This document shows, piece after piece, positions 24,806 through 36,287 of a DNA stretch of 64,000 bases. Every line of letters begins with the position of its first letter. Position 1 is the first letter of the stretch. The notes below the pieces were generated by a model. That model was given only the letters and a program-made list of their open reading frames with translations, was not told the origin of the DNA and made no database searches. Made by a program: the position numbers and the translations under genes. Source of the DNA: Scytalidium lignicola (lineage: Eukaryota; Ascomycota; Leotiomycetes); contig NCSJ02000169.1 in assembly GCA_002812745.2 (NCBI GenBank), forward strand, positions 1-64,000, given 5' to 3'.

Positions 24806-25629
24806 ATGAAACTTGGGGACATGGATGTCTCCGGAGTGCCAACAGAAGAAGATGTGTCGCCAATGGCGCGTGTACAGTCTCTGATTGAGGGATCATCAAC
24901 CGCGCCGAAATATCAGGTGAGTAATCTGAGAGTGTCTCCAGCAGATGCTCTGTGCAATATGTTTCATTCTTGTATATCCTCGTGCTCGTTGGCCCTTTTC
25001 ATTTTCTGCCTATACACATCTCACTCTCCCTTCCTCACCTTGAGTTTTGGCTATCCCCAAACCACCAGGAGCTAGCTATGCAGTTCTCCCTATCATTTCT
25101 ACGTATCCTGTCCTCATTCAATCCATTTCTCCCCAATCTCGTCAACGAGTCTTATAGCTTTCTTATTTTAAACAAGCTGAAACAACAACTCCTCATAAAT
25201 TAACACCTACCTCAGGGCTGGGGATCAAAACTCTTCACCGAGGACGTCAAGCTCATATCAGCATCCGACAAACCCCACGGCAATGCACAATTCTCCTACA
25301 CCGTCAAACAGGAACATATCAACCGCCTGGGCAACCTCCACGGGGGCTGCACCGCAACCATATTCGACTTCGCGACCACCTGCGCACTGGCGCCCATAGC
25401 GCGAGAGGGATTCTGGGCCCTTGTGGGTGTAACCCGCACGCTGAACGTGACGTATCTCAGACCTGTGGCTCTGGGGGAGGAGGTGGTGATTGAGTGTGAC
25501 GTCGTGCATGCAGGGAGGAGACTGTGTACGCTTAAGGGGGTGATGAAGCGGAAGAGCGACGGTGCGGTGTTGGCTATCTGTGAGCATGGGAAGGTTAACA
25601 CTGATCCAGCGGTTAACTCGAAGATATAA
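24806..25629 (+). CDS. Hotdog-fold thioesterase (4HBT / Acot13-like)
   Basis: Join 24806-24916, 25216-25629; 174 residues. Likely hydrolyses acyl-CoA thioesters; the substrate is not determinable from sequence. Exon 2 carries the hotdog domain: HINRLGNLHGGCTATIFDFA (residues 71-90) with the HGG turn and the conserved Asp after it, then VTRTLNVTYLRPVALGE and IECDVVHAGRRLC strands typical of PaaI/Acot13-type enzymes. The 37-residue exon 1 is acidic, with no evident targeting signal. Donor GTGAGT, acceptor CTCAG, phase 0; the 299-nt intron is long for this window. ATG 24806 is the first; ATG 24821 in the same frame is possible given the TATA-like sequence at 24779. Transcribed away from SMC2. 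Confidence 0.85.
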
Positions 25630-27375
25630 AAAGAAGAGCAATTCTGTTTCTATTTCCGTATTTTTCATTTTCATTTTCTTCTGCTCTGGGGGGTTTATTA
25701 TTTCGGATAGAACAACAACAGAAGATAGAATAATAGACATGGGGGATAAGGTTTATTCCATAGAAATACCCATTTCCATTCCATTCCATTCCCACTACCA
25801 AACCAATAAAACCGAATCCAAGAATACGATAACAGAGGATGTAAAGTGTAACCAATCAATAATCATTAATCAGCCCCCACGAACGAACATCCACAAGATC
25901 AATCACCGATTNCCCCCCCCCTTCCCAACTAGCTATACGGAGTAGGTTCACAATCACATGTTAAACAAAAAAAATCCCATCCGAAGAAAAAAAATACCGT
26001 TGGTGTCCCACCAAAAAAAAGTACCATCCACATATCCCAACTCCAAAATCATGGGACCAACTAGGTACCCAGGGGGGGTTTTCCATTCTGTTGGGAAAAC
26101 CCGTGTTTGTTGTACAGTTACAGATACCGGTGACGTGGAAAAAAAGTCGGATGATTTTCAGGGAAAATCAGTGCTATGAATCCAGCTGTTTGAGCGCTCG
26201 CTTTGTAGTTGCCTGTATCCTTCCAATCTAATAAATCATTTGTCTCGTACTACATACAACACACTTCAAACTTGAGTCTTCCCGTTCTTTGGATGATAAA
26301 CCCTTACTAAGCAACTATGAGTAAGAGAATGGAGACAGAGAATGCCGCCATGCTCCTATTAATTGTCAGTTTCTCCGTTTGGTAATCAGACATTCCCGTC
26401 TAGAATAATAAGATTTATTCACGATAGGATCGAGCAGGCTAACCCCCAAAACACCCCCCTATTATTGCAATAGATCAGCTCTTAGCCATGCGAAATCGCA
26501 CATATATACTAGATTATTCATACCCGATCTTGCCAATTCTTTTTTTCAGCAGGAAAAGCCAATGCAACCACAAAAAAGAGTGACAAGTAACGTAGTAGTT
26601 GCATTTTCAGCGTTGCACAGGTGAGATGATTTTAAGGTATTTGCGAAATGTTCTTTTGACGAAATCTCAAAAAGTATAGAAAGCTAAATGGACTTAACTA
26701 AGTTACAAGTTGCCTAACTATGCCTTTTATACCACTTCAAGAATTACGTGTACTTTCTACACTTCAGCTCATGTATGTTAGACACATCCTAATCACAGCA
26801 TAAGACAGACCATATATGTTTGACGCATCCTAAGGAGTAATCACAGCATAAGACAGACCCAATGTTGGATTTCTATAGCAGTTATTAATTATTGGGCACA
26901 AGAACTGCAAAGTAAAGCATAGTTAAGAAACAACAAAAGACATTGATTGCACATGAATTTTCTTCTTCCTTCATTCTTTTAAGAGCATATATCGTTAGTC
27001 ATTTTAGTAACTTAAGATGAGAGATACTCTCCGCAAGGTATATGACCAGCAACCTCTGCCCCAATCCAATAATGTATCTCCGTCACATGTTGTTCACATA
27101 CTAGTAGTTCCCATGAGGAGAGCAAAAACGTAATAAACAGTTATTTGAAATTTCATTTCATGCTCATTCATAGTTGAGAGAAAAAAAGCCCGGTTCCAAC
27201 GCCCCTAATCTAGTTGTAAAAAAAGCAAGAGAAAAAGCACAACCGGCTACAAAGATAAATACAAGTGGACCATTCTCTCTTTTTCTTTTTTCTCGTCAAC
27301 TCATTAAAGAAGGTACTTAAGCCCCCGATAGAATTTCCCCACAAACCCCAGCCAAAACAAAACTACACTTTGCTT
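25630..27375. other. Intergenic, thioesterase to OLE1 (convergent)
   Basis: Holds both 3' UTRs. AT-rich; N-marked C run at 25912. An imperfect tandem duplication lies at 26771-26859. The plus-strand frame at 25562-25945 overlaps the thioesterase end out of frame and is not supported. Confidence 0.55.
26771..26859. repeat. Imperfect tandem duplication, about 45 bp
   Basis: Two neighbouring copies share ATGTwTGACrCATCCTAA-like starts and an exact TCACAGCATAAGACAGACC end. The second copy has an extra GGAGTAA-type insertion. Copies are about 26771-26811 and 26812-26859. Confidence 0.65.
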
Positions 27376-28900
27376 TTATGCTGCGTCTGCGGATGCGATG
27401 GGCGCGACGATACGTGTGACCTGGTTTCCAGCCCGGATGATCTTCTGTCCTGCAGAGTCACTTATGAAAGAGACGTCCTTGTTCTCCCGTTGTGATCGCT
27501 TCCAGATCTCCACCTCGCATCCTCCTCGAAGAACACCAACTCGCATGGTCGACAGTAAGTTGTGAGCGGCATTGGAGTGGTCGTAGACACCACCGTTGAA
27601 CATGGCAGTAGCGTCCTTGCCGATAGCAGAAGTGATCAAAGACTTTCCACCTGGGTGATCCTTAATGAAGTCGGTAACATCGTGAATGACACCGGCGACT
27701 GAGACTAGAGCACGACCATTCTTGGACTCAGACTGGAAGGTTTCCCAGTCGATGATGGGAAGCTGTTCGAGAGGAATACCCCAGTCGAGTGTCTGTCTCT
27801 TCTGGTCGAGCTTCTTCTGGAGTTGTTGCAGGCGGCCCTTCTCGATTTCGTTCTGCCTGAACTGCTTAAGATCGTGTGCGAGGCCGAGCTGCTTCCACGT
27901 CCAGATGGACCATTTGGTTGGGTCGTATTGCCACCACTGGATAGCGTTGCGGTAGTCAGCTGGGAATTCGTGGTGAAAGTTGTGGTATCCCTCTCCCAGG
28001 GTGACAAAGGCGGTGATGACATGGTCTCTCGGAGAGTTGCGGTCATCGAATGGCTGGTCGCCGAGCCAGTGAGCGAGCGAGTTGACGCAGAAGGTAGCCT
28101 GCTGAACGAAGAAGATGCGGAGAATACCAGCGTAGATGAAGCCACCGAGCCAATCGCCCCATCCCAGACCGGTCACGATGCAAGGGAAGACGAGGCCCAT
28201 GAAGAGGGTGCACTTGATGTAATTGCGGTGCTGCCAGACGACGACGGGATCATCGTTGAGGTCGGAGATGTCGGTTCGGCCAATGCGCTTGGGGTTCTGC
28301 TTCATGATCATCCATCCGATATGCGAGTAGAGCAGACCCTTGCGAACGGAGTAGGGGTCCTTGTCGGTGTCAGTGTATCGGTGGTGAGCACGGTGGTCTC
28401 GGGACCACCAGCGGATAGAGCCTTCGACGGCACCAGCACCGGCGGCAGCGAGGAAGATCTTGAGCGGGAGTCTTGCGGTGAATGAGGTGTGTGCCCATAG
28501 TCGGTGGTAACCTGAAGGAAAGAGAAAGAGATTTGATTAGTTTCTAGTTTCTAGGCCAGGCAAAAAACAAATCCAAAAAAGATCAAACACTTCTTAAACC
28601 GTCTCAAGTGAGAGTAAAAGTGAAAAAGTAGGACTTACCAGCCGTGATTCCAAGACCGGTCATGAAGTAGTAGACGACCGTGAAGACAGCCGTCTTCAAC
28701 TGCAACGGAGTCCAGTAAGAGCCAATGAGGCCGGCAAGAGGGATGAAGAGGATGAGGGTGACATTGAGCCAGTTGACATGCTTGTACCAGTTGGAGCGAG
28801 TGATGGGCTGGTCGGTGATGTGAGGCTTCTTGGGGTCGTACTTCTTGCCACGAATGCCCGGCTCAGCCGGCTGCTGAGAAGCAGACTCTGGAGAAGCCAT
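27376..28900 (-). CDS. OLE1: Stearoyl-CoA delta-9 desaturase with cytochrome b5 domain
   Basis: Complement of join 27376-28511, 28639-28900; 465 residues. ER-membrane enzyme that introduces the delta-9 double bond into palmitoyl- and stearoyl-CoA. Four hydrophobic segments are arranged as in Ole1. The three histidine boxes are intact: HRLWAH (90-95), HRAHH (about 127-131) and HNFHH (264-268). The C-terminal cytochrome b5 domain carries the haem HPGG motif (His near 373) and supplies electrons in cis. The intron (28512-28638) has donor GTAAGT and acceptor TTCAG and splits the Gly before the first histidine box. ATG 28900 is the first in frame; the frame runs upstream from TTG. TATA box at 29007-29013. 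Identity is firm. Confidence 0.94.
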
Positions 28901-29006
28901 TGGGGGGAAGATTTGCAAATGGCTGCAGCAGGAGGAAGAGAGTAGAATGGAGGAAGGTTTGAAGATTGAGGATGAGGACAGGCGGTGGATGGAAGGCGGA
29001 ATGGGG

Positions 29007-29013
29007 TTTTATA
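29007..29013 (-). promoter_or_regulatory. TATA box of OLE1
   Basis: TATAAAA on the minus strand, about 107-113 bp upstream of the OLE1 ATG, with no ATG between them. Good spacing for a TATA box and a short leader. Confidence 0.65.
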
Positions 29014-29615
29014 AGGGAAGCAGCGGCGGTTTGGTAGCAAGAGACCACGGATGGAACGGTGGTGGCAGATTTGGTGGCAGCTCGGAGGCACAGGGATCTG
29101 CACCAGGCCTTAGACAGACCAAAAAAGTTGGATCGGCCGATATGTGAGCAGATGGATGGATGGAGTGCAGGAAGTCAGACGTGAACCCCAGCCCAGAGCC
29201 AAAAGCCGGCCCAGATGGAGAAAGCAGCTCTTTTTTTTTTTGTTGCGTGGAGGCGCGCTAGAGAGCAGCTTGCCGGGCTTTTTCGTTGAGCTTTCCCACC
29301 TGGCTCGCCAATGCAACGCAGAGGCCAAGAAGGCTGAGAGATGAGAGATGTTGGTTTTGTGTTTGAGCCTGTTTTTTCTTCTTTCATTTGCTCTTTGTGA
29401 ATTTACTTGGGACAATTGACGACTCCACATCCGCCTTGGGACCGAGCAGGCTGCTGGATTTCCGGATCCCATCCATTCCATCCATCATCCATCCATCCAT
29501 TGCATCCGTCCCTCCATCCCCTCCTTCAAACGCGCACTGCAACAATTGCCGCAGCCTCGTGTGCGTGTGCGTTCGCTGCTCAACGTCTTCCCAACAATTT
29601 CGGGCGGGGCTTCCT

Positions 29616-29674
29616 CTGATTGGCCCCTGGGGGTACGGTAGTTATGGGGGAATGAGACCGCGGCCGCTGATTGG
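29616..29674 (-). promoter_or_regulatory. Pair of CCAAT boxes upstream of OLE1
   Basis: Two identical CCAATCAG sequences on the minus strand (29616-29623 and 29667-29674), 51 bp apart, about 720-775 bp upstream of the OLE1 start. CCAAT sites bind the HAP complex in fungi. Distance to the gene is long, so function is inferred. Confidence 0.4.
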
Positions 29675-30427
29675 CTAGCGGTTGCTTGATCCGGGCACCT
29701 CCGCGACATGCCCTCGTAAGGCTTTCTTTCCCCCCCCAAGATTTTCTACCACAGTAGATGATGTTTCTGGAACTTCCAATTACGGCAACATGGGGCCACA
29801 GCCGAGGTTGGATATGAAGAGGAATTATCTGTACAAACTACTATCACATGTGTATCACTGTGATACAAGAATAAACCATCGTTTTCTCATGATTGTTGCA
29901 TCATCGATGATCATCAATCCTTATCGTTATCAATCCACCAAAAAAAAAGAAGAGAGAGAGAAAGCGACCGAGAACAGAGCCAATACCTGCACTCCAATCA
30001 ACCAACTCCTCTATCAATTACAGTTGGCCATGATGAAAATCCATTATCATCACCACAATCATGCCATATTCCATATTTTCATAGTATCTTACGTTTCAAT
30101 TCTTCCATCTCAATACAACATACGCATCGACAGCTCTCAGTCAACTGCACAGTAAAATGCACAGAGCAACGCTCGCTTAGCTTGCCACATCCAATAACGG
30201 AGCTCGAAAGCTTGCCCTGTACCTGCAGGTTCCTGTTCCCTTACTCCCCCCAACAAAAGGAACTCCCGCCAAACGCCACGCCAATCTCAATCCGAGGAAA
30301 ACAAACCAAACAACGAACAACAACCAACCTCGCCACCTGGCACTGCATCAATCACGTGGTCTAAATACAACTCCAATCTAACAAATGAGATTACTAAGAA
30401 AAAGTGTACTTTATCGTGCCCTGGTGG

Positions 30428-30646
30428 ACAAAAAAAAAAAAGGCGAACCAGCTATAGCTGGCCACAAACTACCACTACCAGCTTTTTACTATTAAATTTG
30501 CTTAAAAACATAATTAATTTTCACAGAATTAGATTTTGATGGAAGTAATAATTTAATTTAACTAACAATTTCCCCTTTCTAAAACATGTTGTTTATTTCA
30601 AGTTTCAAAGGGTTAAAGCAGTAGCTGGTTCGCCCTTTTTTTTTGT
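30428..30646. mobile_element. MITE-like element with inverted terminal repeats
   Basis: Left end: ACA, then a 12-A run, then GGCGAACCAGCTA (30428-30454). Right end: TAGCTGGTTCGCCC, then nine T, then GT (30622-30646), the reverse complement apart from A-run length and one extra C. The element is about 219 bp, has a very AT-rich core and no open frame, and sits in an intergenic region. A perfect 14-bp palindrome CCAGCTATAGCTGG (30448-30461) abuts the left repeat. No clear target-site duplication is visible and there is no second copy in the window. It could also be a hairpin-forming non-mobile repeat. Confidence 0.5.
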
Positions 30647-31677
30647 CTCCTGCGTGCTTATGTACTTATGTACGCTGTAACTTACACCGATTCTTTTTTC
30701 TAATACTAATACTAATACGGTATATGTCATGTATGTGTATGTGTATGTATGTATGTACTGTATATGTACGATCATGCTGTTCTTTGTTGTTCACCTGACG
30801 GGATACCACGTAAGCCATCACGTGGAGGAAGCAAAGCAACGTAGAAAACTGGGGGGGAACAATGTGTACAGTTATTCTCAATTTCTTCCTTTGTTCATTT
30901 TCCATTTTCCATTTTTACTTTTTCTTAAAACCTCTACNTTTTTTTGCTTTCTTGCTCTCTCTCTTGCTTCTTGCTTCTTGCTCTTTGCTCTTTGCTCTGT
31001 ACCGGTTAGGAATGGCTGCCCACTACACACGGACAAAATCCCCTTCAGCCCTACCCGTCCCAGCTCCCATGGCCATTGCGTCCCCTCCACTGCCTCGTGG
31101 CCCTCAGCATCATCATCCAACACGTCTGGCGAGCAGCAAAAAATAAAGAAAAAGCACAATATTTGCACCAACGATATAAGCTCTCGGCTGGTATATATAT
31201 ATACCGGATCGGTTCGGTCAAACCCGGCTAGCCCCGTTGCACGACATCTTGCAGGTTTTCAAACCAACCTCAATACTTGGGGGATTCTATGATACATTGG
31301 AAACTTCGCAGGGCTGGTGAATTTGTTTCCCCTTCCTCCCTCTCCTCTTTTCCCTGCCTTCGATAAAATATGAGCCACTGTATGGAGCGAAGAACGAAAA
31401 AAAAATACGTAATACAGTCCAAAAAATAATATATGTATGGTAAGCAGGCATCCTCCCTCCCGTGGCACCTGGTCCCACCGATATAGCAAAGGGTACCTCC
31501 CAAAACGATAATATCCGAAAAGAAAGGAGAACGAAAAAAATGAGGGAAAACGAGAAGAGCAAGAATGCCTCCATGCCGTGAGTTTGTTCCGAAGAAATGT
31601 CCCCAAAACCGGGGGAGTTAAAAAAAAAATGAAAACAATAGTCATGAAAGAAAAGAAGAAGAAGAAAGAAAGGTTCG

Positions 31678-33984
31678 TCATCCTCCCACGGTAGATCCAA
31701 GCAAGATGGGGGGGTCATTATGCGTTTCTGTCGTCAAGTCATCATCTATGGGTATCAAGCGCAGCGGGAAGTCCGTTCTGTGGACGTCGCCCATGCCGGC
31801 CAGTTCTGGTAGGTCCGTTTTCGTGTACACCTCTGATGCTGAAATCGCCGCTGCTGTGCTTCGCGGCACCATGTCTACTTCGGAGCTCGGTGTCTCCACG
31901 GTATCGTGCTCGGTCGTGCTCCGTACACTCCTGTATGGATCCATTCGGAAGGCAAAGTTGGACAGAGACTCCTGTCCTTCAAGATGCTCCGCTGGGGGAT
32001 CGTGTGTTAAGCTCTCCGTCGATCTGGATCCGAGGCTCGAAGCTGGCAGTGGTATATTGGAAGGATCCGCCAGCTCCGGCTGTGGAGGTGATCTTCCTCT
32101 CCTGGGGAAATCCGGAGGTTCATCAAGGAGAGATCGTGCATACGGATGAGTTCCATAGATCAGGTCTAGTCCGTCTGGATGGTGGGAAGGAAGCTGGTCA
32201 TTCATGGAGGAGGGGGTATAATATCCATTGGTCCTCGAACCATCTTCTATGTAGGGGGCATCTATTATAATGGGGGTTGGACGCTCGGAAAGATAACTGT
32301 ACTCCTCAATCTCAGGGAAATATGTAAGTAGCACGGCGGCTTGCAAACGATGCCTAGGATCATCGCTAAGGCAGCGCCGGCAAATATCTAAATAGTAATC
32401 AGGAACTTCCCTGGGAGCCAGATCCAGGTTAAAGGGGCGATGGTTTTCCGGTTCATCTTCCTGGAAGGCAAGGGCATACAGGACCATCCCCAGCTGGTAC
32501 AGATCAGACTTCACTCCTATGTACATGGATATCCTTTGGTTGCTATCTATGAGATCAGTAACTTCTGGAGGCTCCCAACCCACGGGGCATCCGCGACGGT
32601 TAATATCAATGATTTTGGCATTATCGTATTCGTCGATCACAATATTCGAGAGCGTAAAATCCCCCTGTACGAAACCTGCCTCGTGAATCTCTGAGAGACC
32701 CTGAACAATCTGCTTGGCCCAGCGCTCTCGCCGACTCCAAGGAATTTTACCTTCACCGTCATATACGACATCTATCAATGCACCTTGTTCAGCGAAGCTG
32801 ATCAGAAGCCCTTTCACGTGCTCACCGGTGTTGTCAACTACAACTCCTCCGAATTGGATGACGCTGCGAGACCCAGAGAGCCGGTGAAGCGCGTTGATCT
32901 CGTACAGGAACTCGTCGACCGTATCTGGACCGGGGATCTCCTTTTTGATGAATACTTGATGGTCAAGGCTGACTTTGTAGACGAATCCGGACAGATGCGA
33001 ATCGAAGACAAGCTGCTCTTCTCGAACTCGCCGACATTTTAGGTGGTTGATGGATTTGATCGGGGGATAGGCGATGATTTCAGACAGATCCTCTACAACG
33101 TGCACGTGAAGTCTGTCGTTTTCCGTCTGTAGCTTCAAATTTGTAACCGTATCGTAAAACTGGATATCCTGTAGTGAGTCTCGAATTGCTTCGTATATTC
33201 GAGCGCTTTTATCTCGCTGGAACTTTGTGTTTAGTAACTCTTCCTCTAAGGAGTGTGGAGGTGCATTTCTATAATCCAACGAGATGGTCACTCGCCGCCA
33301 GTGGGTTGGGGTCTCTGCATACGTGACGAAGAATTTCTCTCTTCGCGACTTGTCTCGGAAGTGCATGCTGAGATTCAGGATCCAACGGCGTTCCAGTTCG
33401 TCTGCTATCATGTCGTCGTAGCCTTCGGAGGAGACGGATTGGGTGTCGCTATTCGTAGTCTCGTTGGAGATTTCCACGAAGTCTTGATCGCCATCCTCTA
33501 CCAATGTTGATACTGGTGGTACTTGACACTCCTCCAAGACCGCATCGATTGTCTCTGCCGTTTCTCCAATTCCTAACAGCTCTGGAGCACTCAGGCGGGG
33601 TGAATCCACCACCGAAGTGGACGACCGCAGAGGATTTTTTCGTCGTTCTTCAGAAACAGCGCGTCGTTCCTCAGGAAGTGGCTTTATCGGCTCCAGCTTT
33701 TCCCGTAATTCGGATTGTTGTCTTCGGAATGTTCCAGCACGCGGGAGTCCTGGGACTACCTTTCGTGAGAGTCGACGAACGACGCCAGCTCGGCGAGACA
33801 AATCTTCCTTGGGCGCGGGCGATGGAGTGGTCGGCGCCTCCTCCTTGCCAAAGAACTTCCTGAGGAACCACATTGACTTTAAATCTGCAGAGGATCGTCT
33901 CTCGTTGTTGCCGGATTCTGTGTGTGCCATTGGCATTGGCCGTGTACTACAGAAGCCGGCGAAGCTGGAAGGATGGTCAGTCAT
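31678..33984 (-). CDS. Fungal protein-kinase-like protein (DIN instead of DFG)
   Basis: Single exon, 768 residues. Kinase-like core at about 325-590: Lys347/348 in VFIKKEI as candidate ATP lysine, Glu362 in the C-helix, catalytic-loop equivalent VQGDFTLSN (Asp442, Asn447) in place of HRDxxxxN, metal-binding DIN (Asp460) in place of DFG, and GWEPPE near the APE position. The glycine loop is not clear. The key Asp and Asn residues remain, so activity is possible. N-terminal 1-200 is basic then acidic and low-complexity; 200-320 is a folded region without a name I can give; the C-terminal 170 residues are Pro/Ser-rich and probably disordered. Such divergent kinases are common in filamentous fungi. 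Substrates are unknown. Upstream TTTATAAA at 34310-34317 is 326 bp from the ATG. Confidence 0.85.
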   Translation of the reverse strand: MTDHPSSFAGFCSTRPMPMAHTESGNNERRSSADLKSMWFLRKFFGKEEAPTTPSPAPKEDLSRRAGVVRRLSRKVVPGLPRAGTFRRQQSELREKLEPIKPLPEERRAVSEERRKNPLRSSTSVVDSPRLSAPELLGIGETAETIDAVLEECQVPPVSTLVEDGDQDFVEISNETTNSDTQSVSSEGYDDMIADELERRWILNLSMHFRDKSRREKFFVTYAETPTHWRRVTISLDYRNAPPHSLEEELLNTKFQRDKSARIYEAIRDSLQDIQFYDTVTNLKLQTENDRLHVHVVEDLSEIIAYPPIKSINHLKCRRVREEQLVFDSHLSGFVYKVSLDHQVFIKKEIPGPDTVDEFLYEINALHRLSGSRSVIQFGGVVVDNTGEHVKGLLISFAEQGALIDVVYDGEGKIPWSRRERWAKQIVQGLSEIHEAGFVQGDFTLSNIVIDEYDNAKIIDINRRGCPVGWEPPEVTDLIDSNQRISMYIGVKSDLYQLGMVLYALAFQEDEPENHRPFNLDLAPREVPDYYLDICRRCLSDDPRHRLQAAVLLTYFPEIEEYSYLSERPTPIIIDAPYIEDGSRTNGYYTPSSMNDQLPSHHPDGLDLIYGTHPYARSLLDEPPDFPRRGRSPPQPELADPSNIPLPASSLGSRSTESLTHDPPAEHLEGQESLSNFAFRMDPYRSVRSTTEHDTVETPSSEVDMVPRSTAAAISASEVYTKTDLPELAGMGDVHRTDFPLRLIPIDDDLTTETHNDPPILLGSTVGG

Positions 33985-36287
33985 CCAATGATAAAGCCAA
34001 AGAAAAAAAAAAGGTTCAAGGTCATTGTTCCATACATTCGCGTTAAGGTCGCCACGGCGGCTCGAGGGCTATCGTGAAGTGATGATATGGCGTGGATGGG
34101 CAGTGCAGTTGACGAGCACCAAATACCTAAAGGGGATCCTCCTGCAGCTATCCGAAGCGGTGGAGAGCTGTTGCACTCCCTGCTTTATACATGAGCGTAT
34201 CATTGCATTATTATGTCTGCTGTGCGGAAGGACAGAGGAAGAGCTTTTTGTCGATGGCGGTGGATGAGGCGGTCGTGGGATTGTTGGTGGGCAGAGCACT
34301 GGGGTGTTGTTTATAAAAGGAACGGGGCCTTGGAGGGGGGAAGGAGGAGAGAGAGGAGGAGGGCAGATTGACCACAGCAGCAGCAATTTGCTACCAACTT
34401 TTTTGTTCGAAGGTGCGGTGCGGTCCTGCACGAGATTGAGGTTGGAGGAGTACGGGTAAGTCTGGCCACTCCACGTAGTCCAGAGTGGTGGCTGAGCTTT
34501 TGCGGCACGATGGGCACGAACGAACAGCACAACAGCCCGCGACGAGGCAGCCTGACAGATCGTGGTGACGGATTTGCTCGCCGTGGACGCTCTTTGGATG
34601 CCCTGTTTTATTCTCTGGTACGCGACTTGCCCAATTCCCAGAGCCAGTCAATTCAGAAATGCAGCCTGCAGGGCCAATCGACGTCCGCCATGATAGCGCA
34701 GAGCCCCTCGAATGAACGAGCACGCACGCAACGCACAAAACCCCAAATCTTCGCACACCGGTCCCCCTTTGCTCGTGGGGTTGCTGACTGTGTACGGACG
34801 AGCTGCATGTCGCAAAAGAGGACAGACAGACGGGGTTTCCAGCAAGTTACAGCCAAGTTACAGCCAGAAAGAGGCTACAGTGTTACTTGTGCTTTGAGCG
34901 AGTCCGGCGCGGGGCTGTTTCCTCTGCTCCCCTCGGCGGGCTGGCGGGGCAATCATCACCAATATTCAATAATAATCAGCTCTGGTCATGGCGCGAATGG
35001 GGGAGCAAGAGAGAGAAAGGCAGGAGAAGGCAGAAACTAAGAATGAGAATACAGTAGGACGATAGAACCGTGGTACGATCCCGGCAGACCGCAAGATTCA
35101 ATTTACCATGATCATCCTCTCCTCATGATATCATCACCTGAAAAGCTCGAGTACAGCGCATTGGAGAAGTTCTGGAAGAAGAAAAGAAGTGAAGGTGAGC
35201 AGCAGCGCACAACAAACTTGTTAGGCACGCGCCAAAACGAAAAACCCTCCTTCTGCCAGCAACTGAACCACCGAAACCGCTGCTGGCAACTTTTTTTTTT
35301 GCAATTCCCTTATTCCCCCCGTCTCATCAGACGGATCCATCTGCCTACTAATTACCGGTCCGTCCCTCAGAAGGGAAGAAGGGAAGGGGCGCGGTCGGCG
35401 TCGTCTCTGGCATATCCACTAGAGCGCATATGTCCACCAACCCAAGAACTGGCCCCTGTGGTAGGTCGCCTGCGCTCTGCTGGTCAAGCGTCGGGCAGCA
35501 AAAAACGCACTCACCGGAAGAAGCAGCTGTCGTCGTTTGTTTGGGTAGGCATGGATCCTGCACGGCAGCCTCTCGCATGACGCCGTCAAGCAAAGCAGCA
35601 AAACAGAGAGAGAAGAGAAAAAACCACACTTGGACTACCTGGGAAACTAAAGCAGTACTGCCAAAACTGATGACACCTCACAGCTTTTTTCTCTCGATAA
35701 ACCACGACTCGTTTGCAGCTGCAGCGTCTCGTTGGATCGGAAGCACCGTTATATGAATGGGCCGTTGTCCTCTCTCCCACCCAACCCCCCCCCCGTTGAG
35801 GCATCCAGCCTGCATGTCTGCTGCCCTGCGATTCCGCTGGTCCTCGACGGCTCTGCTTCCTAGTTAGTGCTGCTGACAGGTCCCTGAGATAGGCATTGCG
35901 GTTAGGCTCTGATGCGCTCCTGCAGAGAGCAGTCCTAGCAAAGATAGATCGTGATCTCCTCTCTCGCAGGACTAATGACCGTGAGCATTGGTAGGTAGCA
36001 ATTCCTACTATGATCCCGTGCAAAGCGCATCCAATGACTTTTCGTCTCGGCCAGAACAGATGGACTATGCATGATAGTAGATTTGGGTTGACCAATCTCA
36101 TAGGTGATTTCATTTACATTATACATTTAAGTGACGTCCCTGACTATCTAGATCTACGACGGCAGTGAAGAGAGGAGAAGCTGCGGCTTCGTATCAGAAC
36201 AACGATGCTGGAACGCCAATAGGATGAACCCCGGCCCAATGCTTTCCCATACCAAAATCAGACAAAGTATCTACATGCTCCGTTCCA
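33985..36287. other. Intergenic, kinase-like gene to LON
   Basis: 2.3 kb. The first part is the promoter side of the kinase-like gene, with TTTATAAA at 34310-34317. The longest plus-strand frames (34510-35040, 35125-35580) have no domain, no splice continuation and shifting composition; I do not call them genes. The end nearest 36287 is the LON 3' UTR. Confidence 0.5.

Larger units (their letters stand above)
28901..31677. other. Intergenic upstream of OLE1
   Basis: About 2.8 kb. Near OLE1 it holds a TATA box (29007-29013), ATGG/CCAT repeats (near 29151-29162 and 29474-29520) and two CTGATTGG sites (29616, 29667). Further out are the MITE-like element (30428-30646), TATG/TGTA repeats (near 30730-30770) and an N-marked T run (30938). 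Open frames such as 30729-31292 contain repeats and an N and lack motifs. The end nearest 31677 is the 3' UTR of the kinase-like gene. Confidence 0.55.

Noticed and set aside
25562..25945. 127-codon frame overlapping the thioesterase end
   Set aside because: Out of frame with the real gene, interrupted by an N beside a C run, composition of a 3' UTR.
34510..35040. 176-codon plus-strand open frame as a gene
   Set aside because: No domain, mixed composition, no splice-supported extension, overlapping frames on the other strand; typical chance frame in GC-balanced intergenic DNA.
35125..35580. 151-codon plus-strand open frame
   Set aside because: No recognisable motif and competing antisense frames of similar length (35348-35629, 35586-36113).
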